64,000 nucleotides of DNA from Paramarasmius palmivorus (GCA_037176845.1 JAYKXP010000004.1:1054001-1118000); one strand, 5' to 3'. Shown: positions 1 through 12,614, counted from the stretch's first letter. A program made the numbers and translations. The notes: generated by a model not told the origin, from the sequence alone.

Positions 1-1257
1 TAGGTAGGCCTATGACATACCGTTGGACAAGCCGCGCATTGCAGGCTTTTTTGCGGGACGAAGTCTTGTGATTGGAACGTAACTGCGCCGAGCGGAAACC
101 GGTATCTGTGGATATGCGGGTACTACGGTAGACTACGGTCCTCTTGGTCGAAGGTTGATTAACGTTTCAGCGAGATGCATTAGCTGGCGGTGGGTTAGCG
201 GTAGCTCCCAATGGACGATAGGTGCCTTGGACTCTATCCAAGGAAATTTATGAGGGTTTTTATCGGAGGCCCCAGGTGGTATGGTCGAGGATGCTAAGCT
301 TATTGGACGATATAACTCACTTGGTTTTTTCTTGCTAGGTTCGAGGCCTTTCGAGGTCGGAGTCACCCGCGCCACAAAAGTATTCTTTGGAAGAAAAAGA
401 CAAGCACAAGTCGAGGTGACAACGATGAAGAAACAGCATTCATCAAAAAGGTTCTTGGCTTAGTGGGGAGGTCCAGACCCTACCAAAGACGAACCAAAAT
501 AAAGGAAACAGGGCAAGACCTTGTGTTGATGGGAGTAAGATGCGGATAAGTTGAGAAAATGAATACTTGGCAGATAAAATCACGGTGGCAGTGGATGAAT
601 GGTGTTGGTGAATAGGCGGGATATTGCAGGATTGCGCGAGACCTAGCGTTGGTTCGGTGAGAGAATCAAGGCACCGAAAGAGAGCGCATCACGGCTTGGT
701 GCCGGTGTAAAGATGGAGCATGCGTATATACTGTGACAGTCGTTACATTCCCATTTCTTCCGCGAATCTGACTTGGGACCACGGCATTTAACGAGCCAAG
801 ACTTTGCGGTACTCGAGCCCCTTTTGGTGTGCACCGCAGGAAAACTTTTTTTGTCAAGTTCCTCGGTAAATTGAGTCCAAAAAATCACGCTGTTATGTAT
901 TTTAAAGGGAGAAGCAAGATGTACGCCACTACGATGATTATCGGTCGTTTTTGTAACCATTCTGAAGAGAGTCCAGGTCTGAGCAGAGCAAATTCAAAGT
1001 CGTGAATCATAAATGTTGAAGTAATGGGCTTGCCAAATTCTGGTTATGCTTGGCAGGACGAAATGAATGCAAAACTGATAAAATTGATTCGACCTAGAAA
1101 GACCCTGGAGATATCCAGTTTTGGCCAGTATCGAGATCTCGATTGCCAAGTTAAAGTCAGAGTGTCTCATGTAGTGATTACGTAACAAAGCGTTGGCCTT
1201 GGCATCTTGAGGTTGATAAATACGACAGCCGGAAAGATTGCCCACCTAACCATCATC
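1..1257. other. intergenic, probable pacC promoter region
   Basis: No open frame here has plausible splice structure, codon bias or a recognisable domain on either strand. The short frames look random. The stretch lies directly upstream of the PacC-type gene and contains six GCCAAG hexamers, described as a separate entry. The far left end may belong to a gene outside the window. Confidence 0.6.
454..1203. promoter_or_regulatory. cluster of PacC-type GCCAAG hexamers
   Basis: The hexamer GCCAAG or its complement CTTGGC occurs at 454-459, 566-571, 795-800, 1049-1054, 1145-1150 and 1198-1203. About 0.6 would be expected by chance in 1.26 kb on both strands. GCCARG is the known core site of fungal PacC/Rim101 factors, and the adjacent gene encodes such a factor, so autoregulation is possible. 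Caution: the gene-free 2.7 kb after this gene also holds about five copies, so the local background is raised. Confidence 0.35.
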
Positions 1258-3622
1258 ATGTCGGCTCAGACACTCCCGCCTTCCCCTCCCTATGACTCTG
1301 ACAAAAGGTGCGCATTATTTTCTTTCGTTTTCTTTCATCTTTTTCTCATCGTCTGTGTGTATTAGTCCACCACCAGCACCTGCTGTCGCGCACAAGTGTC
1401 TGTGGCAGGATTGCACTCAATCCTTCAGCGATCCCGAGGCGCTCTATAACCATCTCTGCAATGATCATATCGGGCGCAAGAGCACCAATAATCTTTGTTT
1501 GACTTGCAGGTGGAAGGATTGTTCAACTACTTGCGCAAAGCGCGACCACATCACTAGTCACCTTCGAGGTGTGTAGACTTTTTCTTTCACCGAGTAACTT
1601 CGTTTTAATGTCAATTTATCTAGTTCATACCCCTCTCAAGCCCCATATTTGTGAGGTACGTCCCGCCTCTACTCGGTGCTACTCGTGGATGGCTAATTGT
1701 TCTCTAGGTCTGCAAGAAGTCATTCAAGCGACCTCAAGACTTGAAGAAACACGAAAAGATTCATACTGAAGAACACCATGCGCAGCACAAGCATTCCAAG
1801 GCCATTACTGTCGTAGACCCTGCGTACGTTACCCGAGTAAGGGGCGACGGCAAGCCTACCTCGTCGCAGAGTCTTCGCGTACCTGTCCGTGCTGCTTCCC
1901 ACTCATCATCGGGCTCAGACAGTAAGTCATTCATATGCGCCAGTGGTGCAAGTGGCTTATATCTCTCTAGGCTCGAACTTCTTGCTTCCAACGCCATCTC
2001 CCGAGCTCGCGCCAGCTCACCACCACTACCCTAACCAGTCCCCAACTATCGCCGATGTCTCGCTTCAGAGTCACCTTCCGAGTTGGGAGGTGCTCGACCA
2101 ACCAGTCTCCGCCGGTTTGAAGCGATCATATGACCATGACTACAGCGTGGACGACTTTTTCACAGACATGAAGAAGAGAAGAGTGAATCCTTCTTACGAC
2201 TCACGTAAGTATGTTCATCTCGATAAAGTATCTCATGCTGCCGCCAGTATTGACCTAAATTTATCTTTCATAGGGATGGCCGAGCGCCTCAATAACCTTG
2301 CCTACGCTCCCCATGTTAATGGCGGCAATAATCCGACCGGACCCTTTAATCCCCGCTCTGTTTCGCTCGATATTCGGACCCCCGAGGAACTTGCTGCTGT
2401 TAATCAGTTTCTAGTCACCCTCGGAAGAGACGTCTCAGGAACCATTCGCTCCACTCATTCTCACCAAAGCCATCACGGACATTCATCTTCAGTTCCGAAT
2501 ATTCCACCAGACTACTTTGATCCTGTCTCTCTCAGTCAAATGGGTCTTGCTGGAATGCCAGGGATCTCGGCGGCCGATGACTTTGTGTCCAGTCCCACCT
2601 ATCCCAGCAATCATCCTTCTCAACATTACTATCCCAGCCAACGACACCAATCTTACGGTTCTTCCATGTATCCCACCATGAACGATGTAGGCTTCGGTCC
2701 GCAGCAGCACGGGCCTGAAACCATGCGTCGCTCATCAGTCCATCAACACAAATACAGCCAACCACCCTCGTCCATGTCCAATGGATACTCTTCGCATCAT
2801 CATAATCCCTATCATCATCAGCCGACACCACCTCTCGAAGCCAGCACTGGCTCTCCGCACTCTTCGTCGTCTGCGTCATCGCCTGTTGCGACCACACCGC
2901 CGCAGATGACCCTTTCCATGCCGGCAACCATGTCCAACATGGGTCCGTCCCCGGAGAGTGCAGCGGCCTTTGATTATCTCAGGCCGTCGAGAGGACCTGG
3001 ACCGGTGATCGGCCTCGTTCCTGGTGATTACACCAGCAAGAGTATGAGATCGATTGTCCCATTGAAGACTGCTCCTGGCTCGCCTGCTGCCTCCACGTCA
3101 TCTCCCGCTCCGAGCAGGAGAAGTCTCACGCCAGCACCGACACCAGCGCCAACGACCACGGTGTCCAAGACTTCTTCGCTGTATCCTTTGCTCAATGATG
3201 GGGACGCGCAATACAAGCTTCCGCCTCTTAGGCATAGATCTCCATCGCCCCCGAGCTCGTCGAGGGAGAGCACGCCAGGCACGAGCAGTTCATCTTCGTC
3301 GTCAAGTGGATCACCTGTTCCATCGAACACGGCTGTCTTACCCAGTCTACGGGTAATCCACGGCGAAGGTGATCAGCTCGCAACAGGTGTGGATAAGTTG
3401 GGGCTGTCAGCAGAGGACAAACCACCACGTCGAGTTGGGTTCTTTGATGTCGTAGAAAAGAGGAATGTTCCTTATGATGATAGGCTTCGCCATCTGGAGA
3501 CTATCAAGGAATTGTTACTTCAGGTGAATAAAGAGTATCAGGCACGGAACGGGATGCCGAAGTCGATGGTTGTGGAGAAGGTGAACGTGGATCGGGATGT
3601 TGAGATGGTTGCAGTTGCCTGA
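1258..3622 (+). CDS. pacC: PacC/Rim101-type C2H2 zinc-finger pH-response transcription factor
   Basis: Six exons: 1258-1307, 1366-1568, 1624-1655, 1708-1921, 1971-2204 and 2274-3622, about 693 aa. The N-terminus carries three C2H2 fingers (about residues 28-120) of the PacC/Rim101 arrangement. Diagnostic strings are [12 protein letters not shown], leading into TPLKPHICE, and then [18 protein letters not shown]. Factors of this family mediate gene responses to ambient alkaline pH through GCCARG sites and are activated by proteolysis. Downstream is a basic [11 protein letters not shown] segment, probably nuclear localising and typical of fungal PacC proteins. A long His/Ser/Pro-rich low-complexity region follows, then a conserved-looking C-terminal helix ([16 protein letters not shown]). 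The start is the first ATG in frame with the fingers. A reading frame crosses two introns by chance, so the splice sites were chosen by phase and finger continuity. Confidence 0.92.
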
Positions 3623-6371
3623 GATGCACATTCGCTTCGTTGATGTTTTCTGTATGTTGATTGTATACCGAGAGGTTGGATAGAAGGTCGGTCGGACCAC
3701 GCCCCATACGCACACAAAGTTATGTTTATTATTCTTGTTACTCTTATACCTTTCCCGACTCGTAATCAACAACGTCGTTTTGTTTTATGTATGTCTTTTT
3801 GTATACCTACTAGTTAGTTATTCGATTGTATCCAACCCGTGTTCACATGAATGAACAAATTTTCTTGTTATCGTTTACATTGTGCGCTGTGACGTTTGAA
3901 GGATCAACTTTATTATCTGAGAGTGACATTATCATGCGGTTAGGCGTTAGTGACCGTGCTGGTAATGAGTTGATCCAAGTGCAACGGAACGTCGGATGTA
4001 ATAGCCAGGGCCCCCGAACTGACATCAAATGTCGACTGTGGCGGCACACACGGGTGATTTTCCTTTTTGCTCAGATTGCAGATCGAAGAAGCGTCAACAT
4101 TCGACTCCGAGGAGCCGCAATCACAATTCTTGAACCCACGCCTTGACAAAATTTTCCTATCTGTTGGTCTCTTTATTCACACAAGAAGACCACCAATGTG
4201 GAATCGATGGAGAAGCAAGCATAGCATATGTTGCTCATCCCGATCCGAGTCGAGTCGTTCCACCTAATCCGAGTTTTGGACGTCATGCCCTGGGTCCAAA
4301 AGCTCGTACTGAATCAGAGGGCGGGAAATCACCGTCAGGATATAGGTATGACGACGAGTCGTTGTCAACGACGCGTTCCGACCTCATCCGCGTATATCGT
4401 CATGCTCGTCATGCTGCTAAGAGAAGCACAACTCGGAGTGTGGCGTAGACACTCGTAAATCCGCTATTGGTTCTCGACAACTCGACAAAACTTTGGGACG
4501 AGAATCATGATTTTTCGAAGCATGGTAGACGAATTGAGGTTCCCTGTTCCTTTACATCAAAGCCCTGAATTCAGAACGTGGTGGGTCGGACCGAGTAGAG
4601 GGTAACGAGCGTGCGTCCGTGCCACCATACCTACATCTCAATCTCGATCACCGCACCGGGAACTTTTGACCTATCCGGAGTCCCGGGAGTGAGTTTGTAT
4701 GTCATGAGAGGGCATAGAAGAGAGAGAAGTGACATTTAAAGGTAGTGATTCTATCAAAAGTTTGTCGTGGCCCGTGGGGGCGTTGAGGCCTTGAGGGACG
4801 CTTTGGTTTGCTTGTTCAACGGACTCACCGCGGTCCCCGATCGAGTCGTTCAAGTTGGACCACGACAGTAGTACATATTGGCTTTACTCGTCGACCATTG
4901 GAGTTTGGACAAAAATATCTGGGCGGCTCGAATGGTCAAGTGTGGAGAGATATCGGAGGACCTATTGCAGAAATGAACATTATAGCCCTTGTGTGGCGAT
5001 TCATCCCTATCCTACATAAAGAATTTACCTTAGAGAGTGATTAGAGCATCCCGACTCCATGGAATGGTGTCAAAGACGCCTCGAGGCCGATTGATGAGTC
5101 TCATTTCATCACGAACTTGAAGTGTTACGACCCGAGAGCTCTCACGCGCATTTAAATAGAAAGGGGCACCGTCACTCTAGCAAAAGAAGAATCATGATTT
5201 GTCAGTGGCAATTCCCTGGCGAGAGGACACAAAATGGCTCCCCGTACAATGGTGCAGCTGCAGGACCCCAAACTCAAGATAGCCTTCAAAACCCAGGAGT
5301 CGAAACGGAGTGAGAACGCAAAGCACCTTTTGAACGAGTCTGGACTGACAACTAGGAACATACGAACCCTCAAGCTATGTTTGGACTTGATTCTGAATTG
5401 TATCCTGAGTTGCGTCTGACTTGGCGGCGAGACACTCTAGATGGTCATCATGGCTATCAAAGCCGCAACAGCCTAGACGGAATAGGCCAGAGAGACTGCT
5501 TATCATGGTCAACCCTCGAAGCCATAACAGGTTTCAAGCGATAATCGTGCGAAACGGGGTCCCGGTGACCCATAATATTGGTGGACGAGTTCTGTGACCA
5601 GCCTGAGCTAATGATATCGTATTGCATGTCAGTCCAGCTGCCAAGGAGAAGTTGTTCTATGCATACGTGCCTAAGTATTACAGTTATTTATGGCGAGTAA
5701 CAAGCCTTGGAGTGACTAGACGTGGGAGCAGGACCCAATAAGATGTTGGACCTCTACAGCTCAAGGACCTTGGCGTCAGCTTGTCTCTAAGTCTTCAGAT
5801 ACTCTGCATCCGTGTTGTGGCCGTGCGTATATCCCGAAGAGTCATTGGCACGGATAAAATGCCCTGTGGATCCTTTCCTTCTGTGCATTTGTTCTATCAC
5901 TCTAATCCATATCAGAATAGACTCGCTTAAAAATGAACAGATACTGACAATTTTTCACCACGTTTTGAGAAGAGAAGCACAGGTCATTCTTGGCCAATGG
6001 AAGGAGGTCCGAAAGCTGTAGAGGAAACAGCCACAAGAGCCTGCGGCGTCCCGAAAAACATGGAGTCTATAGCCAGTTGCCTGACACTAGGGCTTGGCAA
6101 GATATTCGTAGAAGAGCTGTTGAACTGAATCTAGACCTGACGTGGACAATCAGTTCAGCTGCATTTCTGCAGTAGGGAGTCAAAATCTCATCTCGTCACG
6201 GTGCACACACAAGCGAAGGATTCAACGCTCACTGCGCGGAAGATACAGGGTTCGCGACATTCGTCACCGAACGACAGAGTCTATTGTTCTCCAGGCTGTA
6301 GTGCGCCCCGATAGTGATAAAGAGGAGCGAGATCATAGCTATACACTCGTAGCCCGTGCGTCGAAGAAAGT
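3623..6371. other. gene-free stretch of 2.7 kb
   Basis: The first hundred bases are the probable 3' UTR of the pacC gene. Beyond that I find no frame on either strand with conserved motifs, splice continuity or coding-like codon use. No terminal repeats or recognisable transposase or reverse-transcriptase motifs were seen. An old decayed element or a non-coding RNA gene cannot be excluded by eye. Confidence 0.5.
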
Positions 6372-7356
6372 CTACACAAGTTTCTTGGAATACACCCTCC
6401 ACATCAGCCACAAAAGCAGCGTCCTTGGGAGCCACCTGAAAACGGTGAACATGGTGGCTCCACCTCCCAGAATGAGGTGTAGCGGTGGAGACCGGCTCAA
6501 TACCTTCTGTACCAGTAGTTTGGCGAACTGTTCGTTGGGCATGGAGTTCGGACCCTGACTTGCATGAATTCGTTGTATGATATTGGGTAAGAACCCAGTG
6601 TAAAGGGAGTCCGGCGGGAGATTGAAACGCGCTTGTTGATTTTTCGATATATTGGACCTGATAGCGGCTGGCTCGACGTTCATTACGTGGATGTTGAAGG
6701 GTCGACACTCCATGTTGAGCACTTCGCTTATCGTACTAACGGCGGACTTGGTCGCGGAGTAGAGACCATTCCATGGAGTAGGTCTTACGTGAAATGGTCA
6801 ATGGCAAAATTACTGAAGTTATTATGAATGCGTACGAGTCTCCCACAACAGATCCAATATTAACAATTATCCCACTCTTTCGCGAAGCCATGGAAGGAAT
6901 GACGGCTTTGGCGAGGCGCAAAACAGAGAATGTGTTGGCATCGAAGGCCTCTTGGATGAATTCCATAGTTTGGTCTACTAATGGACCTGAAAAGAGGGGT
7001 GAGGGGTAAAATTTCGTTCACCCAACTGTTCAACGAACCAGCTGCCATGATTCCGGCGTTATTCACGAGTATATCGATAGGTCCGTGAAGCAGTATCGCC
7101 TTCACGACTCTCTGTACGTCAGCATCGTTCGTGATGTCCAAGGAGAGTTTCTCGATGTTGGGGTCTTTCAAACCTTCCATCTTCCTAACATCTCGTGCAG
7201 TAGCATAAACTTTACACCCCCTGCTAGCAAACTCTTCGCATCTGCATGTTATGCATATTTAGATCCATACGTTTTTCGAAATGACCTGAAAACTCACAGC
7301 GCAAAACCAATTCCACCTTGCGAACATCCGGTCACCAAAACCACCTTTTGCGACAT
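6372..7356 (-). CDS. short-chain dehydrogenase/reductase, AYR1-like (1-acyl-DHAP reductase type)
   Basis: Four exons on the minus strand: 7356-7298, 7241-7039, 6986-6836 and 6783-6372, giving 274 aa. Classical SDR features are all present: the nucleotide-binding TGCSQGGIG (residues 9-17), NNAG (80-83), catalytic Ser133, and Tyr146 and Lys150 in YSATK, with the usual Ser-x12-Tyr-x3-Lys spacing. The segment NIGSVVGD followed by PTPWNGLYSATK matches the fungal family of NADPH-dependent 1-acyldihydroxyacetone-phosphate reductases. These act in ether-lipid and phosphatidate synthesis at the ER and lipid droplets. A hydrophobic stretch near the C-terminus (MFTVFRWLPRTLLLWLMW) could be a membrane anchor. 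Substrate assignment within the SDRs is by similarity only. It is transcribed divergently from the PLC-like gene. Confidence 0.87.
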
Positions 7357-8291
7357 ATTGGAACGCGGTAAACTCGTTAAAGGTATACTGATACGATGAT
7401 GGAAGTTGTAATGAAAGACGATGTCGGGACTCGGGAACGTCGGCAGCTGATTACATGGCGAACTAGTGAGGTCGCTTCCTCCGAAGTGACGTTCGGCGCT
7501 CAAGAGAAAGGCGTGTCTCTGCTTTTATTCCCAGGCCACCATGGTTGCACTATATCTCTTTCCTCCAGGTTCCACCATGAACACCAGATACCTGCAACAC
7601 ACCTACAAGCTATCAAATTTCAGTGCTCAGTCGCGAATATCTCAGGCCTTTCACGTTTCTCGATGTCATCCTCGGCTAAGTGTTCACCGGCATACCCCTG
7701 GCTTTGATGTTCTTTCAGCTCAAGAATATCTCACATCTCACTGGTACCTGAGATTCTGGCAGTTCCAAGAAAATGCCTAGTCTTGATCTGTACTCGCATT
7801 AGCCCCAAATCTCGCTCCTATGTATTTCATGAAGCCTTGTGAGCCTGTCTGTCATACTGGCATCAACATTAATCCCGCTCATCTTTTAATGCTGCGCTTC
7901 CGGATCGACGCACAATTACTGAGCACCCTGTTTCCAAGATGATTACGAACTGGAATAGAGGAGCTGCTATCTCCGTTCTGCGCTAACCATTGCCCTGAAT
8001 CAACAGGATCTGATACTTTCTTGTTCAAGTTTTGGCAGAAATGTTCTCGGTAACGTTGGCGCTCAACTGTGCTCGACGCTTTTTGCGGTGTTGTTGGGCA
8101 AAGAAGGCCTATTTCGGTGCCTTCACAACCTCGGCACACCTCGGCGCACCTTGTCTCCACACGCCATTCTGGGCGTCTACGGCCTTTGTTCCCAGTCTTT
8201 ACGTGGTGCGGCCGGTGGGTCGTGCGCATGTCAATCTCTTTGTCTTTCTTGCTTTCATCATCGCCTCTGTCATTACTCTATTCTTCCCCTC
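7357..8291. other. divergent intergenic between SDR and PLC-like genes
   Basis: About 935 bp separate two divergent start codons and must hold both promoters. The segment before 8292 is pyrimidine-rich (many TTC, TCT and CTC runs), as is common just upstream of fungal start codons. The frames in this interval have neither family motifs nor sensible splice structure. Confidence 0.5.
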
Positions 8292-9819
8292 ATGATTCCC
8301 TCCCTTGCACGCCCTGCGCTGGTCGCAATCACCTCCTTGCTAGTCTCCCCCTTCCTCACAGAGGTCTCTGCTCTCGTTACCCACCGTGCAACGACATGTA
8401 ACGGCTACGGTGAGGTGCGTATTTGCCTCATTGTCTAAAATGCGACCACCGTTGCTAAACTTGACTCGGTCAGCTCTGCGAAAGAAGTTATGGGAATGTC
8501 ACCTTTGTTGGTGCACACAACTCATATGCTGTTGGGGTCAATAGTCGTGCGTGACGAGTTCTCCGAAACCATCCTACTTGCTGACGGTTATCCAGTGTTC
8601 GTCAATCAGGATCAAGATGGTAGGCAAAATGTGCGAAACATGGTCTGATCATCAACTGAGAAGATTCCCTACGACAGTGACCACACAGCTCAATGATGGA
8701 GTGCGATTGTTACAAATGCAGGCCCACAATAATAATGGTTCTATTAACCTTTGCCACACATCTTGCGTGCGTGATCCCTCTGCGGAAATATTTACACTAC
8801 TAATCAATACCATAGGACTTTTTCAATGGGGGAACATTAGAAGACTATCTCAAAAAAGGTTATTGTACCCACTTGGAAGGCGCACTCTGATGCTGATCCG
8901 CTTTCCGTGTTTTAGTCAAGAGCTGGCTTGATTCCAATCCGAATGAAGGTATTGCTAGATGTCTTTGACTACTTTGCGCGGGTTTACCGACCATATTCTA
9001 GTCCTCACCCTTTTGATTGTCAACATCAACAACTTGCAAGCCTCAGAATATGACGCCATTTTCAAGTCTGTCGGTCTCGATCAAATATCATACACACCGG
9101 AGCAAGCATCACAGCCAGCATCTGCTTGGCCAACGCTTGGGTCGCTCATCGACAGCGGCAAGCGCATGCTGACCTTCCTTGACAACGGCGCTGACAGTTC
9201 GACTGTTCCGTACCTGCTCGACGGTGAGTGACGACAAGACCTAGTACACCCTGTGCACCTTTCTCATCACCTTTGTAGAATTCACCAATATCTGGGAGAC
9301 TCAATTCTCTGTGACGGACATTTCCAAGTTTGACTGCAGTGTCAACAGAACGAAAGGAGACACTGCGACTCAAATGTTCATGATCAACCATTCGATAAAC
9401 AAGTTGATTTTCAACCAGCCTGCTCCAGATCCTGACAGGGCCAACACCACGAATGCAGTGTCCGGAGAGGGCTCTTTGGGCGCACATGTTGACACTTGTA
9501 GATCCAGTGTTGGAAGAGTACCGAACTTCTTGCTCGTCGACGTAGGTCGTTTTCACTCTAATCGTTTGGAGTTCTTATTGATGCCTCGTAGTTTTACGAA
9601 TTTGGCGGTGGCTCTGTGTTCCAGGTGGCTGCCGATGCTAATGGCGTCCCTTACAATGACAAGGCAATAGCTACTCCGGTGCCGACCACTTCAGGATCAG
9701 GATCTTCTCCGACCTCGTCCAACTTTGCCCAATCCGTAACGTTCGCAGCTGCGGGATCGGGGCTTGCACCAGTTATGGCCTTATGCAGTGTCCTTCTGGG
9801 TGCACTTGTTGTGCTCTGA
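8292..9819 (+). CDS. secreted PLC-like phosphodiesterase (TIM-barrel), probable GPI anchor
   Basis: Nine exons: 8292-8414, 8474-8546, 8596-8619, 8678-8766, 8816-8858, 8916-8948, 9002-9223, 9279-9541 and 9592-9819, giving 365 aa. A hydrophobic signal peptide covers about residues 5-27. The PI-PLC X-like fold is shown by GAHNSYAVG (His55 as first catalytic His), LNDGVRLLQMQAH, LCHTSC (His100 as second His), then LEDYL and KSWLDSNPNEV. Both barrel histidines are kept, but the calcium-binding and PH/C2 parts of eukaryotic PLCs are absent. This is typical of the fungal secreted PLC-like phosphodiesterase family, whose substrates are not well defined. The last about 60 residues are Ser/Thr/Gly-rich and end in a hydrophobic tail after a small-residue site, which fits a GPI signal. 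Confidence 0.88.
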
Positions 9820-9975
9820 TCAAAACCTCACATTTACCACATTAGCATATCTATTGCTCTGCTCTCGCTTTCTAATCACGCACGAACCGTATATAACATC
9901 GCACATCTCGGGACAATGGACAGTATCTAGTATCATGGACTAATGGATGATCATGCATATCATCAAAAAATCTAG

Positions 9976-11116
9976 CTACCGTTTTCGCTCTAAACGCCAT
10001 TTATAAACCCTCGGCTTATAAGTTTTCATATCGACCGTCTTTGTCCGCTTTTTTGTCCGGCCTCCTCTGGCATCCAATGAATCCAAATCATCGTCGTCAT
10101 CATCATCATTGTCGCCCTCCTTTTCAGCTGCTTGTATCTTTTTTCGAGCGCCTTTACCCATCATCAGCCGTTGCAGCTCAAATTCTCTCTGAGCATATCC
10201 TAGTTGTCGGTCTCGAACTAGACGTGCAGCTAATTCTTTGATAAGACGTTGCCGGTATTGTGCTGCATCTTGATCGTGTTCCGCCTCTTTAATGTCATCC
10301 TCGCTCTCGTCAAGTTCCACTTCCGCTCTCGTGGTAGTTTTGCGTTTTCCTTTTCGTATCGAGCTTTCCGGTATCCACCCAAGATCGGGTTCCTGTTGTA
10401 TGTGATGATCTTCCCCCGGTGCCGCCGAGTTCGAGGTGCTGGGTATCCGATAGCCTTTAGCTGAGATGCAAAGGTCAGTGGCTGTCATAGCGTCGTGGTA
10501 GACAAAGTACACACCGGCAGTATCATCTTCTACAAATACTATGTGCCGCGCACGTTTCTTCTTCTGCTGCTTTAGTATACCAGCTTCGTATAACGTCTTC
10601 AGTTCTTCTTCATCAAGATCGTCAGTGCCTGAAGCAACGAGGTCAGCCGCGGAAGTGAGTTGACTCTTGATCTTGTCGATTTTCTGTCACAAAGATGAGA
10701 GAACAGCAACGCCAAAGTCAGGGTAGTCGCGACCTTTTGATTAGAGGCCCTCATTGTCCGTACATAGTTTTCGTCCTGCGTTTTGAGGACTTTGATAATG
10801 TCCGTTGGTAATGCTACATTTCCACGGTCTTTGACATGTACACCTCCCTAGAGGTCAGTCAGCATTGTGACACAAGGTCTCAGTGAATGCGTACCTTTGT
10901 CTTCTCCTTCGCCATAGAAAAGTAGAATTCATCTTTATTTCTCTCTGAAGCCTTCTGCTTGAGACGCGTCAAGCGATCCTGCTTTGAGTGGTAGTCCTGG
11001 GCTCGCTTGACATAGTCCTTATGCTTCTCTAGGAAACCTAGCTTTGCCCTATGAGCTAGCTGCGAACGTTCCTTGTGGTTTCGACGATGAATTGAATTCC
11101 GCAACGAGGAAGTCAT
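9976..11116 (-). CDS. UTP11: U3 small nucleolar RNA-associated protein 11
   Basis: Three exons on the minus strand: 11116-10895, 10847-10734 and 10683-9976, giving 347 aa. The N-terminus ([16 protein letters not shown], then [18 protein letters not shown]) is the hallmark of Utp11. This component of the SSU processome is required for 18S rRNA maturation in the nucleolus. The middle carries [20 protein letters not shown] and [11 protein letters not shown], also family-typical. The C-terminal half contains an acidic run (many Asp near residue 310) and ends with the basic segment [17 protein letters not shown]. It is longer than yeast Utp11 (about 250 aa), mainly through the acidic linker. It is divergent from the FAR1-like gene, with only 216 bp between start codons. 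Confidence 0.93.
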
Positions 11117-11332
11117 TTTGGGAGAAAAAGAAATGCAGAAAAGTGTGACAAGCGTGACAAGAGTGTTGACATTTGGGTTGAAACTTGCTCAAAACCACCG
11201 CTATTTCCACCCGATTTTTCTTCAGAAAAAGGATATTACCGACACCGCGGCAGCCACATATTTTTTGCAGTTCTCTCCTCGTTCTATAATCCTCAATAAT
11301 CCTAATATTCTGCACACTATTAGCGGCACAAG

Positions 11333-12614
11333 ATGAGTTTTCAGTCGTTTAGGCTGGGAGAGATGGCGATGCAGCAACCTCTTCCGCCTCACCTCTTGCA
11401 ACTTCAAGCCGGATCGTCTTCCCAACAATTTCCCGGGACAGAAGATAATACCAACAGTTCGGCAAAGATTGGTCAGAGAGCACCATATGGCTCGGGTGAC
11501 TCCGATGACGGTTACACTCTTGTCTTTCCAAATATCACTGCGTTCTACGAATGGAAAGAGAAGGAAGAGGATGCTCAGGTCGTCGAGTTTGTCAAGGTAT
11601 GTATACCATATACTCATCAGTCTTCAATATGTCTGACTCTTGACAAAAGGGTGATACGCATGGCAGTAAAGCCGTACCTCCTCGTTTCAAAGAACATACC
11701 AAGCTCGTCTGTGCTCGCCATTCGCGTAGTGGCAGAAAGAAATACGTGAAGAAACATCCAGAACGAGTTCGCAAGGTCCCCAGTCGCAAGGTGTGTAATA
11801 CCTGTAGCCTCGTGTACATGGAAGCTGATAAGCTAGTAGATTGAAGGTGTTGGTTGCCCCGCATCTATTAGCTTCAAGACCTACTTTGATACGGAGGAAG
11901 TGCGCGCATGCTGTGAGCGGACATGTTCTTGTCATTTGACCTTATTGGTGACACTTGATTTGGCTAGATATATCTCAACATTCGCATGAAATTGGTCTAG
12001 CCAACCTTCCATTTACTAGGAAAGGTCGAAGACAAGCCGCCGAACAGAAATCTACACGTCGCCGTGCACAGACTGATGAGGCCCCACATACGCCTGGTCC
12101 TGTCGGTCCTTCCCAACCACCGCCACCGCCTCCACCCCAAGTCCAGCCCCAGCCCCAACCCCAGCCCCAACCTCAACCTACGACTTCCTTCTCAGTACCC
12201 ATGATGCCGCAGCAATCTCATCCACAGGTTCACGCACCCCCACCTGTTCATTATCCTCCGCCCCCGCCTCAACCTCAACCCTTTGCATATCAACATCCAT
12301 ACTCAGCACCAGCACCTCCTCCTCCCCAAATACCATCATTCGGCCAGGATCGCTGGCAAAATATGGAAACGTTATTTCACTCGGTTCGCGAACAAGCACG
12401 CACATTTGCATACCCCGCTGTGAGCGTCGCGGCCTTGGAGAGTGTACTTTTGAGGCTCTTTCTGGAGTCTCCAGCCCAACAACAACCTGTCATGCATCAT
12501 CCTCAAGCCCCTGGGCCGCCGCAGCCACCGGTTTCAGCTCAACAGCACCACCAGCACCATCACCGTCCGGGCGGCGAGGAAGAAGAGGAATCCGGTTCAG
12601 ATGAAAGTTCATAG
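11333..12614 (+). CDS. FAR1-like zinc-binding domain protein with Pro/Gln-rich tail
   Basis: Four exons: 11333-11596, 11650-11790, 11840-11912 and 11968-12614, giving 374 aa. Residues about 65-175 resemble the DNA-binding domain of the FAR1/MULE (WRKY-GCM1 zinc finger) class. They show a YEWKEKEE start, then Cys109 (LVCARH), Cys141 (VGCPASI), Cys159, and His164-x-His166 (QHSHEIG). Basic residues (RSGRKKYVKKHPERVRK) lie between the zinc ligands. The second half is low complexity: Pro and Pro-Gln repeats, His-rich near the end, with an acidic terminus. No transposase catalytic domain follows, so this may be a free-standing or domesticated DNA-binding module. The family assignment is by pattern; function is unknown. 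Confidence 0.72.
12118..12180 (+). repeat. Pro/Gln-coding microsatellite inside the FAR1-like gene
   Basis: A run of CCA/CCG/CCT proline codons passes into CAGCCCCAGCCCCAACC-type hexamers, encoding a poly-Pro block followed by Gln-Pro repeats. Such tracts vary in length between strains. Confidence 0.75.

Noticed and set aside
8032..8438. Three overlapping frames of 87-116 codons
   Set aside because: They lie in the pyrimidine-rich 5' region of the PLC-like gene; only the part from 8292, in the signal-peptide frame, has splice and family support.
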